64,000 bases of DNA from Lysinibacillus fusiformis (GTDB lineage Bacteria; Bacillota; Bacilli; Bacillales_A; Planococcaceae): assembly GCF_007362955.1 (NCBI RefSeq), contig NZ_CP041696.1, positions 2,294,001 through 2,358,000 on the forward strand, in the 5' to 3' direction. Below, one piece after another: positions 27,006 to 35,591 of the stretch. Under the pieces are notes generated by a model. The model had not been told where the DNA came from. It saw only the letters and a list, made by a program, of their open reading frames with translations, and searched no databases. The stretch's first letter is position 1. Each line of letters opens with the position of its first letter. Both the position numbers and the translations under genes were made by a program.

Positions 27006-27956
27006 ATGAAAATAAGATATCTTTTAACAGCAACTGTTGTGTTGTCTATCGTGTCGTTGTTTATCGGTGTAGTGGATATTAAGCCGAGTGACCTATTAGA
27101 CTTCGAATCAGAGGAAACTAGACTTTTTTTAATTAGTCGTATACCGAGACTTGCGGCAATATTGCTTGCAGGGGCAGGTATGAGTATTGCTGGTTTAATT
27201 ATGCAAAGCTTAAGTAGGAATAAGTTCGTGTCGCCGACGACAGCAGGAACTTTAGACGCAACGAAATTAGGTGTACTAATTTCAATGATGTTTTTCTCAA
27301 ATGTCACGTACTTTCAAAAAATTTCCTTCGCTTTCATATTTGCTTTAGCCGGCACGTTATTATTTATGCAAATATTAAATCGAATCAAATTTAAAGATGC
27401 GATATTTATACCGCTTATTGGCCTAATGTTCGGAAATATTCTTTCGTCGATCACGACATTCTTTGCGTACAAGGCGGATATTATCCAAAACATTTCTGCA
27501 TGGTTACAAGGGGATTTTTCATTAATGATGAAAGGTCGTTATGAGCTTTTATACATAAGTGTACCTGTACTGATTTTAGCTTACATTTATGCAAACCGCT
27601 TCACTGTTGCTGGCATGGGTGAGGATTTTGCCAAAAATCTTGGTCTTTCTTATAAGTTTGTTTTAAATTTTGGTTTAGTGTTAGTAGCACTTATCTCAAC
27701 AACTGTGGTGTTGACGGTTGGGGTTATTCCATTCCTTGGTTTAATCGTTCCAAATATTGTTTCGCTGTTCAAAGGAGATAATTTAGCGAAGACATTACCC
27801 CATACAGCATTGTTAGGTATGTCATTCCTATTATTCTGCGATATTTTAGGCAGGATATTAATTTTTCCTTATGAAATTCCGATTAGCATGACAGTCGGTG
27901 TTATCGGAAGTGCAATCTTCCTATTTATGTTGTTTAGGGGGAAAGCATATGCGTAA
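27006..27956 (+). CDS. yclN: Iron-siderophore ABC transporter permease YclN
   Basis: 316-residue FecCD-family permease with about nine helices; the FecCD loop is ISRIPRLAAILLAGAGMSIAGLIMQSLSRNKFVSP. The gene order permease, permease, ATPase, binding protein equals yclNOPQ, the petrobactin system of B. subtilis, and the sequence is of that type. ATG 27006 has GGGGA 5 bases upstream; ATG 26985 would add seven residues with no clear ribosome site. A Fur promoter lies directly upstream. Confidence 0.9.
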   Translation: MKIRYLLTATVVLSIVSLFIGVVDIKPSDLLDFESEETRLFLISRIPRLAAILLAGAGMSIAGLIMQSLSRNKFVSPTTAGTLDATKLGVLISMMFFSNVTYFQKISFAFIFALAGTLLFMQILNRIKFKDAIFIPLIGLMFGNILSSITTFFAYKADIIQNISAWLQGDFSLMMKGRYELLYISVPVLILAYIYANRFTVAGMGEDFAKNLGLSYKFVLNFGLVLVALISTTVVLTVGVIPFLGLIVPNIVSLFKGDNLAKTLPHTALLGMSFLLFCDILGRILIFPYEIPISMTVGVIGSAIFLFMLFRGKAYA

Positions 27957-28902
27957 TAGTAAGAAGCTATTAATTTTAGTTGGACTAGCTATAGTTTTTA
28001 TATTGCTCTATGTGTTTTATGAACTAAATGGCAACTATCATTACGCATTCCCACGTCGCTTAATTAAAGTGGTGGCAATGACGTTAACAGGTATAGCAAT
28101 CGCATATTCGACAGTTGTTTTTCAAACGATTACACATAATCGTATTTTAACGCCAAGTGTAATGGGTCTCGATGCATTATATATGATGGTTCAAACAATT
28201 ATCTACTACTTCTTTGGCTCAATGTCGGTGTTCGTTATTAATGCACAATATAATTTTTTACTAGCTGTTTCAGCAATGATTATTTTTGCATTAATTTTCT
28301 ATCGTGTGTTATTCAAAGAAGGAAAGCGTCCAATTTACTTCTTGCTGCTTGTCGGCATGATTGTTGGAACGTTTTTAGGAAGCGTTACAACGTTCTTCCA
28401 AGTGTTAATTGATCCCAATGAGTTCTTAAGCTTACAAAGTAAAATGTTTGCAAGCTTCAACAATGTTAATTCTGATTTAGTATGGCTAGCAGGTATTGTT
28501 ATTTTAATTGCCTTTATTTTTGGCTGGCGTCACATGAGCCAACTTGATGTTATGTCTCTTGGTCGTGATACAGCAATTAACTTAGGGGTACCATATGACA
28601 AACTTGTACAACGTATGCTTATACTTTCCTCAATATTAATTGCCGTTTCTACAGCGTTAGTTGGGCCAATTACGTTCTTCGGCTTAATTGTAGCGAATTT
28701 ATCGTATCAGTTTTTTAAGACTTACAAGCATTCTGTAATAATTGCAGGCTCTTGTATTATGAGTATTGTTGCTTTAGTCGGTGGTCAGTGGATTGTCGAG
28801 CGTATTTTCAACTTCGATACAACACTTAGCGTTATTATAAACTTTGTAGGTGGCGTATACTTCATCTATCTATTACTGAAGGAAAGTAGGTCAGCAGGAT
28901 GA
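27949..28902 (+). CDS. yclO: Iron-siderophore ABC transporter permease YclO
   Basis: 317-residue second FecCD permease of the operon. It overlaps the end of yclN by 8 bases, starting at the ATG within GCATATGCG behind TTAGGGGGAAA. Multiple helices are visible, with NRILTPSVMGLDALYMMVQ and GPITFFGLIVANLSYQFFKTYKH corresponding to the FecCD coupling regions. It forms the membrane channel together with YclN. The next gene overlaps its stop by 4 bases (ATGA), indicating translational coupling. Confidence 0.9.
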   Translation: MRNSKKLLILVGLAIVFILLYVFYELNGNYHYAFPRRLIKVVAMTLTGIAIAYSTVVFQTITHNRILTPSVMGLDALYMMVQTIIYYFFGSMSVFVINAQYNFLLAVSAMIIFALIFYRVLFKEGKRPIYFLLLVGMIVGTFLGSVTTFFQVLIDPNEFLSLQSKMFASFNNVNSDLVWLAGIVILIAFIFGWRHMSQLDVMSLGRDTAINLGVPYDKLVQRMLILSSILIAVSTALVGPITFFGLIVANLSYQFFKTYKHSVIIAGSCIMSIVALVGGQWIVERIFNFDTTLSVIINFVGGVYFIYLLLKESRSAG

Positions 28903-29660
28903 TCCAAGTAAAAGAAATTTCAAAGTATTTTGGAAAAAAACCGGTCATTCAAGATGTCAGCGTAGAGGTTGCAACAGGAAAAATTACATCCTTTATTGGT
29001 CCAAATGGTGCTGGTAAATCAACGCTGCTTTCAATGGTAAGCCGTTTACTTAATGCAGACACTGGGGAAGTATTACTCGATAAATCGGATGTACGTCGTT
29101 GGAAATCAGATGATTTTGCAAAGCGCGTATCGATTTTAAAGCAGTCAAACTATATGAATGTGCGCCTAACAATTCGTGAACTTGTATCTTTTGGCCGTTT
29201 CCCCTATTCAAAAGGAAATTTAAAACCAGAGGATGAAGTAAAAGTAGATGAGGCACTTCAATATATGAATTTAGATGATCTCCAACATAATTATTTGGAT
29301 GAATTATCAGGTGGTCAGCGTCAACGTGCCTTTATCGCAATGGTGATTGCACAAGACACAGACTATATCTTACTCGATGAGCCACTGAACAACTTGGACA
29401 TGAAGCACTCGGTGCAAATTATGAAAATTTTGCGCAAATTGGTTGACGAGTTAGGAAAAACGGTTGTCATTGTATTACACGATATTAACTTTGCCTCGGT
29501 GTACTCTGACCATATCGTAGCATTAAAAAATGGACGCGTTGTCAAAGATGGTCCAACGCATGACATCATTAATTCGGATGCGCTTAAGGAAATCTATGAT
29601 ATGGATATCCCTGTTCAAGAACAGAACGGTTGTCGTATTTGCGTGTATTTCAACTCTTAG
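28899..29660 (+). CDS. yclP: Iron-siderophore ABC transporter ATP-binding protein YclP
   Basis: 253-residue ATPase of the FecE/FhuC type. Walker A GPNGAGKST (about 36-44), Q-loop ILKQSN, signature LSGGQRQR (about 135-142), Walker B YILLDEP with D-loop LNNLDMKHS, and switch His in VLHDINFA. It energises uptake through YclN/YclO. The start overlaps the yclO stop. Confidence 0.93.
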   Translation: MIQVKEISKYFGKKPVIQDVSVEVATGKITSFIGPNGAGKSTLLSMVSRLLNADTGEVLLDKSDVRRWKSDDFAKRVSILKQSNYMNVRLTIRELVSFGRFPYSKGNLKPEDEVKVDEALQYMNLDDLQHNYLDELSGGQRQRAFIAMVIAQDTDYILLDEPLNNLDMKHSVQIMKILRKLVDELGKTVVIVLHDINFASVYSDHIVALKNGRVVKDGPTHDIINSDALKEIYDMDIPVQEQNGCRICVYFNS

Positions 29661-29719
29661 TAACAAAGATGATCTAGGTCATCTGAAAAATATAAAACAA
29701 TAAAAGGAGCAATTTTACA

Positions 29720-30727
29720 ATGAAGAATTGGAAATTACTTACAGTATTAATGGCTATGATGCTATTAGTATTAGCTGCGTGTGGTTCAAAAGACGACGCA
29801 AAAGAAGATAAAGGTTCAACAACAGATAATAAACCTGCTGAGGAACAAAAGGACGAAGCAACTGCTTACCCACTGACAATCCCAGGTAGCACATCTGGTG
29901 AAAGCACTTTTGCTGAAATCACACTTGATAAACAACCAGAAAATGTTGTTGTTTTTGATTATGGTTTCCTTGATACTTTAGATGCTTTAGGCGTTGAAGT
30001 TGCAGGTGTTGCACAAAAATCAGTTCCTGAATATTTAAGTAAATACACAGATACAACTTATGTAAATGTTGGTTCTTTAAAAGAGCCTGATTTTGAAGCA
30101 TTATCTTCTATGAATCCAGATATTATTTTCATTTCTGGTCGTCAAGCATCTGCTTATGAAGAATTATCTAAAATTGCGCCAACTGTATTCATTGGTGTAG
30201 ATGACGCTGATTTCGTAAACTCTTTCAAAACAAATACTGAATTAGCTGGTAAAATCTTTGGTAAAGAACAAGAAGCTGCTGATGCATTTGCTGCATATGA
30301 AGCAAAAGTAGAAGAAATCAAAGCTAAAACTGCTTCTTCTGAAGAAAAAGCTTTAATCGTTTTAGGTTCTGAAGGTTCATTATCTGCATATGGTCCTGGA
30401 TCACGTTTTGGTGTAATTCATGATGTATTTGGTGTAAAACCTGCTGATGAAAAAATTGAAGTATCTACACATGGTTCAAACGCATCATTCGAATATGTAC
30501 GTGATACAAATCCTGATGTTTTATTCGTGGTTGACCGTGATGCTGCAGTAAATCCTGAAGGTGAATCAGGTACAAAAGCTGCAATCGAAAACGAAATCGT
30601 TGGTGCTACTAATGCAGCGAAAAACGGTAAAATTTTCTATCTAGATCCACAATACTGGTACCTATCAGGTGGCGGTGTTACATCTGAAACTGCAAAAGCT
30701 GACGATGTTTTAAAGGCGTTTAACTAA
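29720..30727 (+). CDS. yclQ: Siderophore-binding lipoprotein YclQ
   Basis: 335-residue secreted lipoprotein. The signal peptide ends in the lipobox LVLAAC (Cys21), followed by an acidic low-complexity linker (KDDAKEDKGSTTDNKPAEEQKDE). The FepB/periplasmic-binding type III fold follows, with VVVFDYGFLDTLDALGV and GVAQKSVPEYL. It captures a ferric siderophore, petrobactin in B. subtilis, and hands it to YclNO. It is the fourth gene of the operon. Codon use is strongly biased, as expected for a highly expressed protein. Confidence 0.92.
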   Translation: MKNWKLLTVLMAMMLLVLAACGSKDDAKEDKGSTTDNKPAEEQKDEATAYPLTIPGSTSGESTFAEITLDKQPENVVVFDYGFLDTLDALGVEVAGVAQKSVPEYLSKYTDTTYVNVGSLKEPDFEALSSMNPDIIFISGRQASAYEELSKIAPTVFIGVDDADFVNSFKTNTELAGKIFGKEQEAADAFAAYEAKVEEIKAKTASSEEKALIVLGSEGSLSAYGPGSRFGVIHDVFGVKPADEKIEVSTHGSNASFEYVRDTNPDVLFVVDRDAAVNPEGESGTKAAIENEIVGATNAAKNGKIFYLDPQYWYLSGGGVTSETAKADDVLKAFN

Positions 30728-30728
30728 T

Positions 30729-31043
30729 ATGTTTGTACAAATTAAACGTATGGTCGTAACAGAAGGTAATGCGGAGAAAATCGTTGAGCGCTTTGGTGCA
30801 AAAAAGGACAGTCCATCATTATTGGAACAACAACCAGGTTATATTGACAAGCAAGTATTAGTAAAGAAAGTTCGCCGTGGAGACGAAGAAGTGCTAATTA
30901 TGGTTCGTTGGGAATCGGAAGAGGCATGGAAGAACTGGGAAAAGAGCCCTGAGCATATCGCTGGTCATAAAGCAAATGCAGGGAAGCCAAAACCCGATTA
31001 TTTCGTTGAAAGTGGACAAGAAGTATATTATGTAAAAGGTTAA
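30729..31043 (+). CDS. hmoA: Heme-degrading monooxygenase HmoA-like
   Basis: 104-residue ABM-fold protein of the IsdG/HmoA group. RMVVTEGNAEKIVERF, MVRWESEEAWKNWEKSPEHIAGHKA and the distal His of that segment match HmoA, which frees iron from heme in the cytosol. The ATG is one base after the yclQ stop, so it is the last gene of the Fur-controlled operon. That placement links heme iron release to siderophore iron import under one promoter. Confidence 0.85.
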   Translation: MFVQIKRMVVTEGNAEKIVERFGAKKDSPSLLEQQPGYIDKQVLVKKVRRGDEEVLIMVRWESEEAWKNWEKSPEHIAGHKANAGKPKPDYFVESGQEVYYVKG

Positions 31044-31049
31044 AAAAAA

Positions 31050-31079
31050 GGCCCTGACAATTTGTCAGGGCTTTTTTTA
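31050..31079. terminator. Bidirectional terminator after hmoA
   Basis: GCCCTGACA and TGTCAGGGC pair perfectly, flanked by an A tract and a T tract. It ends the iron operon and can also serve the convergent minus-strand genes. Confidence 0.9.
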
Positions 31080-31110
31080 GTGTTCTATTATTTCACAAGT
31101 ATAATTTTTT

Positions 31111-31308
31111 TTATTCACAAGTAAATGACCAAGAAATTGATAAAAACTCTTTACTTACTTGAGGAAAGCCCTTGTTTTCAAAACATGTATCCGTTATAAG
31201 TATAATCTCTTTATGAACAAAGTAGGAGTTAATATATAAGCAAATTATACCTGCGAGAACGGCTAATAAACTTATAATTAAAAAGCTCTTCTTTAGGTTT
31301 ACAATCAT
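31111..31308 (-). CDS. Small membrane-anchored protein, 65 residues
   Basis: Not recognised. A hydrophobic helix at about residues 8-30 (FLIISLLAVLAGIICLYI) is followed by a short external tail with two cysteines (C42 and C64), which could form a disulfide. A strong AGGAGGA ribosome site precedes the ATG at 31308, supporting a real gene. It lies 38 bases after the pyrophosphatase-like gene on the same strand and may share its transcript. Confidence 0.65.
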   Translation of the reverse strand: MIVNLKKSFLIISLLAVLAGIICLYINSYFVHKEIILITDTCFENKGFPQVSKEFLSISWSFTCE

Positions 31309-31346
31309 TCAAGTCCTCCTCCGTTTGATTTAGGTTGTGTGAATGT

Positions 31347-31724
31347 TTAATGATGGAATTTGATAGGAGGTTGAGAAGTACTAGTACCTATATTGATTTC
31401 CGTAATTATTTGAGTTGTAAAAAACCTTTCTTGAAATTCAATTAAAGCATAAATTTGTTCTGTCGTATAAGGTTGGTTTGAAACAACAAGTCTGTCTTCT
31501 ATATCATCATTTCTTTTAATAACGGCTATTACTTTTCCTTCATAGGTTTCCAACGGTTCAAACTCACCAAGAATATATGCATCTATTTCTCCACCGTCTC
31601 CAGTAATAGTGTTTGGGATAAATCCATAATTGACGAGATAAACAAAATTATATTTAGGATGTTTTGAACCTAAAGGTCTGTCTATCTTTACTTTTACCTG
31701 TGTATAAAGAAAATTCACTATCAT
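31347..31724 (-). CDS. Short family I inorganic pyrophosphatase-like protein
   Basis: 125-residue protein matching the core of soluble family I pyrophosphatases: VNYGFIPNTITGDGGEIDAYILG aligns with the NYGY...DGDPVDVL active-site block, and RNDDIEDRLVV with the later aspartate pair. It is much shorter than the usual 170-180 residues. By eye, the middle aspartate of DxDxxD is Gly, the E. coli E31 position is Lys, and K104 is not conserved, so activity may be altered. The ATG at 31724 follows AAAGGAGG. A second, unrelated pyrophosphatase (PpaC) is encoded at 46.2 kb. Confidence 0.8.
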   Translation of the reverse strand: MIVNFLYTQVKVKIDRPLGSKHPKYNFVYLVNYGFIPNTITGDGGEIDAYILGEFEPLETYEGKVIAVIKRNDDIEDRLVVSNQPYTTEQIYALIEFQERFFTTQIITEINIGTSTSQPPIKFHH

Positions 31725-31965
31725 ACAAAACCTCCTTTAAGTTGACTTATTATTGATGACTGAACTAAACTGTAAAACTTGATAAAGGCAAAAGGTATAT
31801 GTATCTGTCAGTTTTAAATAATAATATAGAAGAATTCCTTACAAATTCCATCCGTTACTCTTGATGCTTTTAATATCCGAATATTAAAATAAAAGGTATT
31901 TATATCCTTTAATTGTTGTTATAATAATATTATTTACCATAACAGTTAATTTAATCCTATCATTA

Positions 31966-32049
31966 CCGATATCGTCATTTCAATGGTGAGTTTCCGCCAT
32001 TTTTCTGGCGGGCATGGGCGTATTAGTGGCGCGAATTGGCGGGCTTGAA
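31966..32049 (+). repeat. Left copy of the inverted repeat flanking comQXPA
   Basis: From ACCGATATCG to GGCGGGCTTGA. It aligns with the reverse complement of 36361-36436 over about 80 bp, with shared blocks TTTCAATG, CGCCATTTTT, TGGCGG, TGGCG.GAATTGGCGG. It is rich in CGCCA/TGGCG motifs that form small hairpins, such as CCGCCATTTTTCTGGCGG. It lies in the 500-bp gap before comQ, between genes of opposite orientation. The remainder of 31725-32224 is AT-rich with no ORF. Confidence 0.75.
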
Positions 32050-32158
32050 GCGAATGCCGCCATTTTTAAGCGAAGTGTCTCGAGACGATAAAATAATTTT
32101 GAAAAGTTACAGTTCAAAACGACCGTTTTAAAAAGGGAATACATAAAATATCTAAAGT

Positions 32159-32191
32159 TTGCTAGTATTAATTGGTATTAATATATATAAT
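32159..32191 (+). promoter_or_regulatory. Candidate comQ promoter
   Basis: TTGCTA (32159-32164) lies 17 bases before TATATA (32182-32187), overlapping a TATAAT at 32186-32191. No TTGCGG-N4-CCGCAA ComA-type box was seen here. The assignment is weak because the whole stretch is A/T-rich. Confidence 0.35.
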
Positions 32192-32224
32192 ATTTATTAA
32201 TATATTAAACGGAGGAGAGGACTA

Positions 32225-33127
32225 TTGGAGTGGTTAGATAATCGAATTAATGAATCATTGGACATTCTTATTGAATCAGAGACATTGATAGGTATGGAAC
32301 TACGGGAAATGCTAAATAGCTTTAAAAATGAGAAAAAAGCAGTTGGTTATTCTTTCGGTAAATTATGTATCTTTCATTATGAAGCATTTACGGACTGTTT
32401 GAATGAAGACATTTACAAAGTTGCAGCAGCTATTGAACTACTTATTCTTTCTTTTGATATTATTGATGATTTGCAGGATAAGGATACAGACAATAGTTGG
32501 AGTAATACACCTGAGTTATCGTTAAATATTGCAATAGCTATGCTTGTTATGGCATCCAAAAGTATCCGTGAGACTTCCTTTAGGCACCGAGATTTAGCTG
32601 TAGAAATCCTTGAGAAATATGCTTTGCTCAGTATAAATGGTCAGCAGCTAGATTTACTCAATGGTTGCCGTGAAGAGCAATCGTATTTACAGATGATTGA
32701 GCAAAAATCAGGTTCATTGACGGCAATGTGTTGTTTAATTGGTGAAGCGCTTGCAAAAGGTATAGTGTCTACTCGGGTTGAGGGATATGGGAAATACATA
32801 GGCATTATTCAGCAAATTAAAAACGATATTCAAGGCTTGAAGACATGGGGACGAAAAAATGACCTTTTAAACAAAAAATATTCATTGCCAATTATTTATC
32901 TTTTATCAAAGGAAAATAATGTTTCGAAATTGGTTATGAACTATTATAATGGTGATATAGTTACACATTTAGATAATAATGCTTTAGAAAAAGAGTTGAC
33001 TGCTGGTGGGGCTATACGCTATGCAATGTCAATCAAAAATATCTATAAGTATAAAGCGTTAGATGATCTCGAATATGTGGCTTTGAGTAATACCAGTAAA
33101 GAGTATTTAAAAAAACTAATGAAATGA
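32225..33127 (+). CDS. comQ: ComQ, isoprenyl transferase that modifies and releases the ComX pheromone
   Basis: 300-residue polyprenyl-synthase-fold protein. The first aspartate-rich motif DDLQD is at 81-85; the degenerate second motif is at 200-204 in QIKNDIQGL, as in known ComQ proteins. ComQ attaches an isoprenoid to the C-terminal tryptophan of ComX. TTG start at 32225, directly behind GGAGGAGAGG. It is first in the order comQ-comX-comP-comA, and comX begins 11 bases after its stop. This context, not the weak overall family similarity alone, fixes the assignment. Confidence 0.92.
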   Translation: MEWLDNRINESLDILIESETLIGMELREMLNSFKNEKKAVGYSFGKLCIFHYEAFTDCLNEDIYKVAAAIELLILSFDIIDDLQDKDTDNSWSNTPELSLNIAIAMLVMASKSIRETSFRHRDLAVEILEKYALLSINGQQLDLLNGCREEQSYLQMIEQKSGSLTAMCCLIGEALAKGIVSTRVEGYGKYIGIIQQIKNDIQGLKTWGRKNDLLNKKYSLPIIYLLSKENNVSKLVMNYYNGDIVTHLDNNALEKELTAGGAIRYAMSIKNIYKYKALDDLEYVALSNTSKEYLKKLMK

Positions 33128-33138
33128 GGAGAAATTGT

Positions 33139-33297
33139 ATGATGAATGTAATTCAGTATTTAGAAAAAAACCCATCCCTAGTTGAGCTATTAAAAGAACA
33201 AAAAGCTTCATTAATTGGAATTTCCGCAATTGAACAAAAGGCAATATTAGAGTCTTTTGAAGAAGAAGTATGTGTAGAAAACGGTCTTTGGAATTAA
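33139..33297 (+). CDS. comX: ComX pheromone precursor, 52 residues
   Basis: A 52-codon gene between comQ and comP. The N-terminal leader (MMNVIQYLEKNPSLVELLKEQ) is followed by a C-terminus ending in CVENGLWN. ComX precursors carry their modified tryptophan near the C-terminus; here it is W51, the second-last residue, leaving a one-residue tail. GAGGAG lies 7 bases before the ATG. The last 28 bases overlap comP in another frame, so the pheromone codons also encode the ComP N-terminus. The mature peptide length and its modification cannot be read from sequence. Confidence 0.9.
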   Translation: MMNVIQYLEKNPSLVELLKEQKASLIGISAIEQKAILESFEEEVCVENGLWN

Positions 33298-35591
33298 TAG
33301 ATATTAAAAAGAAATATTTTTGGCTTGTTATAAGTATTTATTTAGTATTGGGTTGTTATCTACTTTATGTTACTTATAGCAAGCCTTATTTGGGTTTAGT
33401 GGTAAAAGAAGAAACTGAACGTTGGATTATATCAGACCCATACTATAAAGAATGGGCCAATGGAAACGATATATCATCAGGGGATGTTGTTTTAAAAGTA
33501 AATGGTGTTCTAATAGATAATGTACCTAATGTAAAATATGATAATATTGTCCGTACCGCAAAAGCATTAACGATACAGAAGCCTAATGGTCAAATAATAG
33601 ATGTACAAATAAGTAATTTTGATATACCTGAGCAATTTTATTACTTATTGATAATTCCTCTTTGTTATTTTCTTTTAACCTTAATTATTGCTTTTTATTT
33701 GTACTATAAACAAAAAAACACACCACTTTTAAGTTGGCTCATCTTATTTATGCTCCTAGTTTCTTTCGCATATGTTAGTATTGGCGCGTCGGGTAGTTTG
33801 AATAAAATAGGGATTATAGTTAATCGTAGTAGTATGATACTTTGCTTAGTAGTACTACTTAATTTTATGAAAAGTTACTATTCTTTTTTAAAGACCAATT
33901 GGTTGTTTGCTAATAATATTAAACTATTTTATATTGTACCGGTCATTGCTATATTATTTAGCATAATCAGTATTATCTATCCATCTACCAATAATTTTCT
34001 TTCTAATATCGTATTAGCAAGTTTCTTCGTCTTACTCTTATTAATTCTTAGTATTTTATTACTAAGCTATATAAAATATAAAACACCACAATTAAAAATA
34101 TTATTAATTAGTATAATGATCCCTTTCTTACCATTTCTATTTTTGTACGCGTTGCCTAATATCTTATTCCGTCAATATATACTTTCAGCTGAGGTAAGTG
34201 CTTTGTTTTTATTACTAATTCCTTTTAGCTTTATTTTTTCGCAGCTTACGGAACGTCTTTTTGATATAGAATATCATATTTCACGTCTTCGCTATTATCT
34301 TATCTTTTCGCTAATATTTACTGTTTGGTTTATTTTTGGTCTCTATTGGATTGCTGGTAAGTTATTATCTTTTACTGTTTTGTCAGGAATTTTCTTCTTC
34401 ACTTTCGTATCGTTGATTATTCTTTTTTACATAAAAGAAAAAGTAGATTATCGAAAGCGTAAAATATTGTTTTCAACAAAGGGAGATTATATTCATCAGC
34501 TATACACAGCAGTAGATAAGATAGGAAAAACAATTAGAATAGAAGAACTTTTAGGGAAATTCGCTCAGGAGGTTTCACTTCACCTTGAGCTTGAGCAAGT
34601 ATATGTATTAACCTATAAATATGATTCAAATCAATTCACTTCAACGGGTGAGGGGAAAATTCCTATTAATCCAGACCTAATGGAAGATTTAAGGTTAGGT
34701 GAAATACGAAAGGTTGACACAGTTTATCTAGCCTTCCTCCACCAAGATACTCATTGCAAAAGGGTCCTAGTATTAGGGCATAACAATTCAATTCATTTAA
34801 AAGACGAAGAACTATTATGGCTTGAATTGCTATTATTATACGTAAATAACTTTATTGAGAATACAAAGATGGTAGAAGAATTGTTAGAGGAACTAAAGCA
34901 TATGAAGCAAGCAGATGATGGTCAACTTCCTTGGCTAAACAAGCTATTATGGTTAAGATTTGAAGAAGAAAAATATCAATTGGCTCAAGAACTACATGAT
35001 ACAAATTTACAAGAACAGCTTCATATTGCCCGAGAAGTTAATGTACTTATTCATGCGAAGGATACCATCGAAATTCAACAAAAGCTTGGAAAAATTCATG
35101 AACAAATGATAGCATCCTTGCATGATTTAAGAGCATATTGTGAAAATTTAAAGCCTCCTTTATTAGACACTTTAGGATTGAATGCTGCACTGGAGAAGCT
35201 AATTCGTAAGGTGGCAGAAAGATCTAATTATGATTTAATTTATACAATTGATCGCCTCTATCTAGAGGATGAGCGAATGAATTTAATGATATATCGACTT
35301 TTTCAGGAATTGCTCAACAATGCGTTAAAGCACTCCTATGCTACAATTGTTGAAATACATCTCAAAGAAATGACGGATGGATTCGAAATAACCTATACGG
35401 ACGATGGTGTAGGTTGTAATGTAGAAGACATTAGACAAACCGATTCCATGGGGATAAAGGGTATGCAGGAACGAGTAAAAGCCTTTAATGGGCATTTTTA
35501 TATAACCTCAGCTATCAATGAAGGGATGTCTATTCGGATATCAGTAAAAGAAGGAAGTGACACACTTGATTACAATGCTCATAGTGGATGA
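33270..35591 (+). CDS. comP: ComP, quorum-sensing sensor histidine kinase
   Basis: 773-residue membrane kinase. TM1 (about 16-36) is followed by an external PDZ-like segment (about 40-118), then eight to ten further helices to about residue 390. A cytoplasmic part follows, with a HisKA_3 dimerisation domain carrying the phosphoacceptor H576 in LAQELHDTNLQ (DxxxQ phosphatase motif D577-Q581). The ATPase domain shows an N box QELLNNALKHS (679-689), DDGVG (711-715) and GIKGMQERV. It detects ComX outside and phosphorylates ComA. The ATG at 33270 overlaps comX by 28 bases. Codons in the membrane half are very A/T-rich. Confidence 0.93.
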   Translation: MCRKRSLELIDIKKKYFWLVISIYLVLGCYLLYVTYSKPYLGLVVKEETERWIISDPYYKEWANGNDISSGDVVLKVNGVLIDNVPNVKYDNIVRTAKALTIQKPNGQIIDVQISNFDIPEQFYYLLIIPLCYFLLTLIIAFYLYYKQKNTPLLSWLILFMLLVSFAYVSIGASGSLNKIGIIVNRSSMILCLVVLLNFMKSYYSFLKTNWLFANNIKLFYIVPVIAILFSIISIIYPSTNNFLSNIVLASFFVLLLLILSILLLSYIKYKTPQLKILLISIMIPFLPFLFLYALPNILFRQYILSAEVSALFLLLIPFSFIFSQLTERLFDIEYHISRLRYYLIFSLIFTVWFIFGLYWIAGKLLSFTVLSGIFFFTFVSLIILFYIKEKVDYRKRKILFSTKGDYIHQLYTAVDKIGKTIRIEELLGKFAQEVSLHLELEQVYVLTYKYDSNQFTSTGEGKIPINPDLMEDLRLGEIRKVDTVYLAFLHQDTHCKRVLVLGHNNSIHLKDEELLWLELLLLYVNNFIENTKMVEELLEELKHMKQADDGQLPWLNKLLWLRFEEEKYQLAQELHDTNLQEQLHIAREVNVLIHAKDTIEIQQKLGKIHEQMIASLHDLRAYCENLKPPLLDTLGLNAALEKLIRKVAERSNYDLIYTIDRLYLEDERMNLMIYRLFQELLNNALKHSYATIVEIHLKEMTDGFEITYTDDGVGCNVEDIRQTDSMGIKGMQERVKAFNGHFYITSAINEGMSIRISVKEGSDTLDYNAHSG

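Noticed and set aside
32050..32224. A ComA box (TTGCGG-N4-CCGCAA) upstream of comQ
   Set aside because: No such palindrome is present there or elsewhere in the intergenic DNA that I read.
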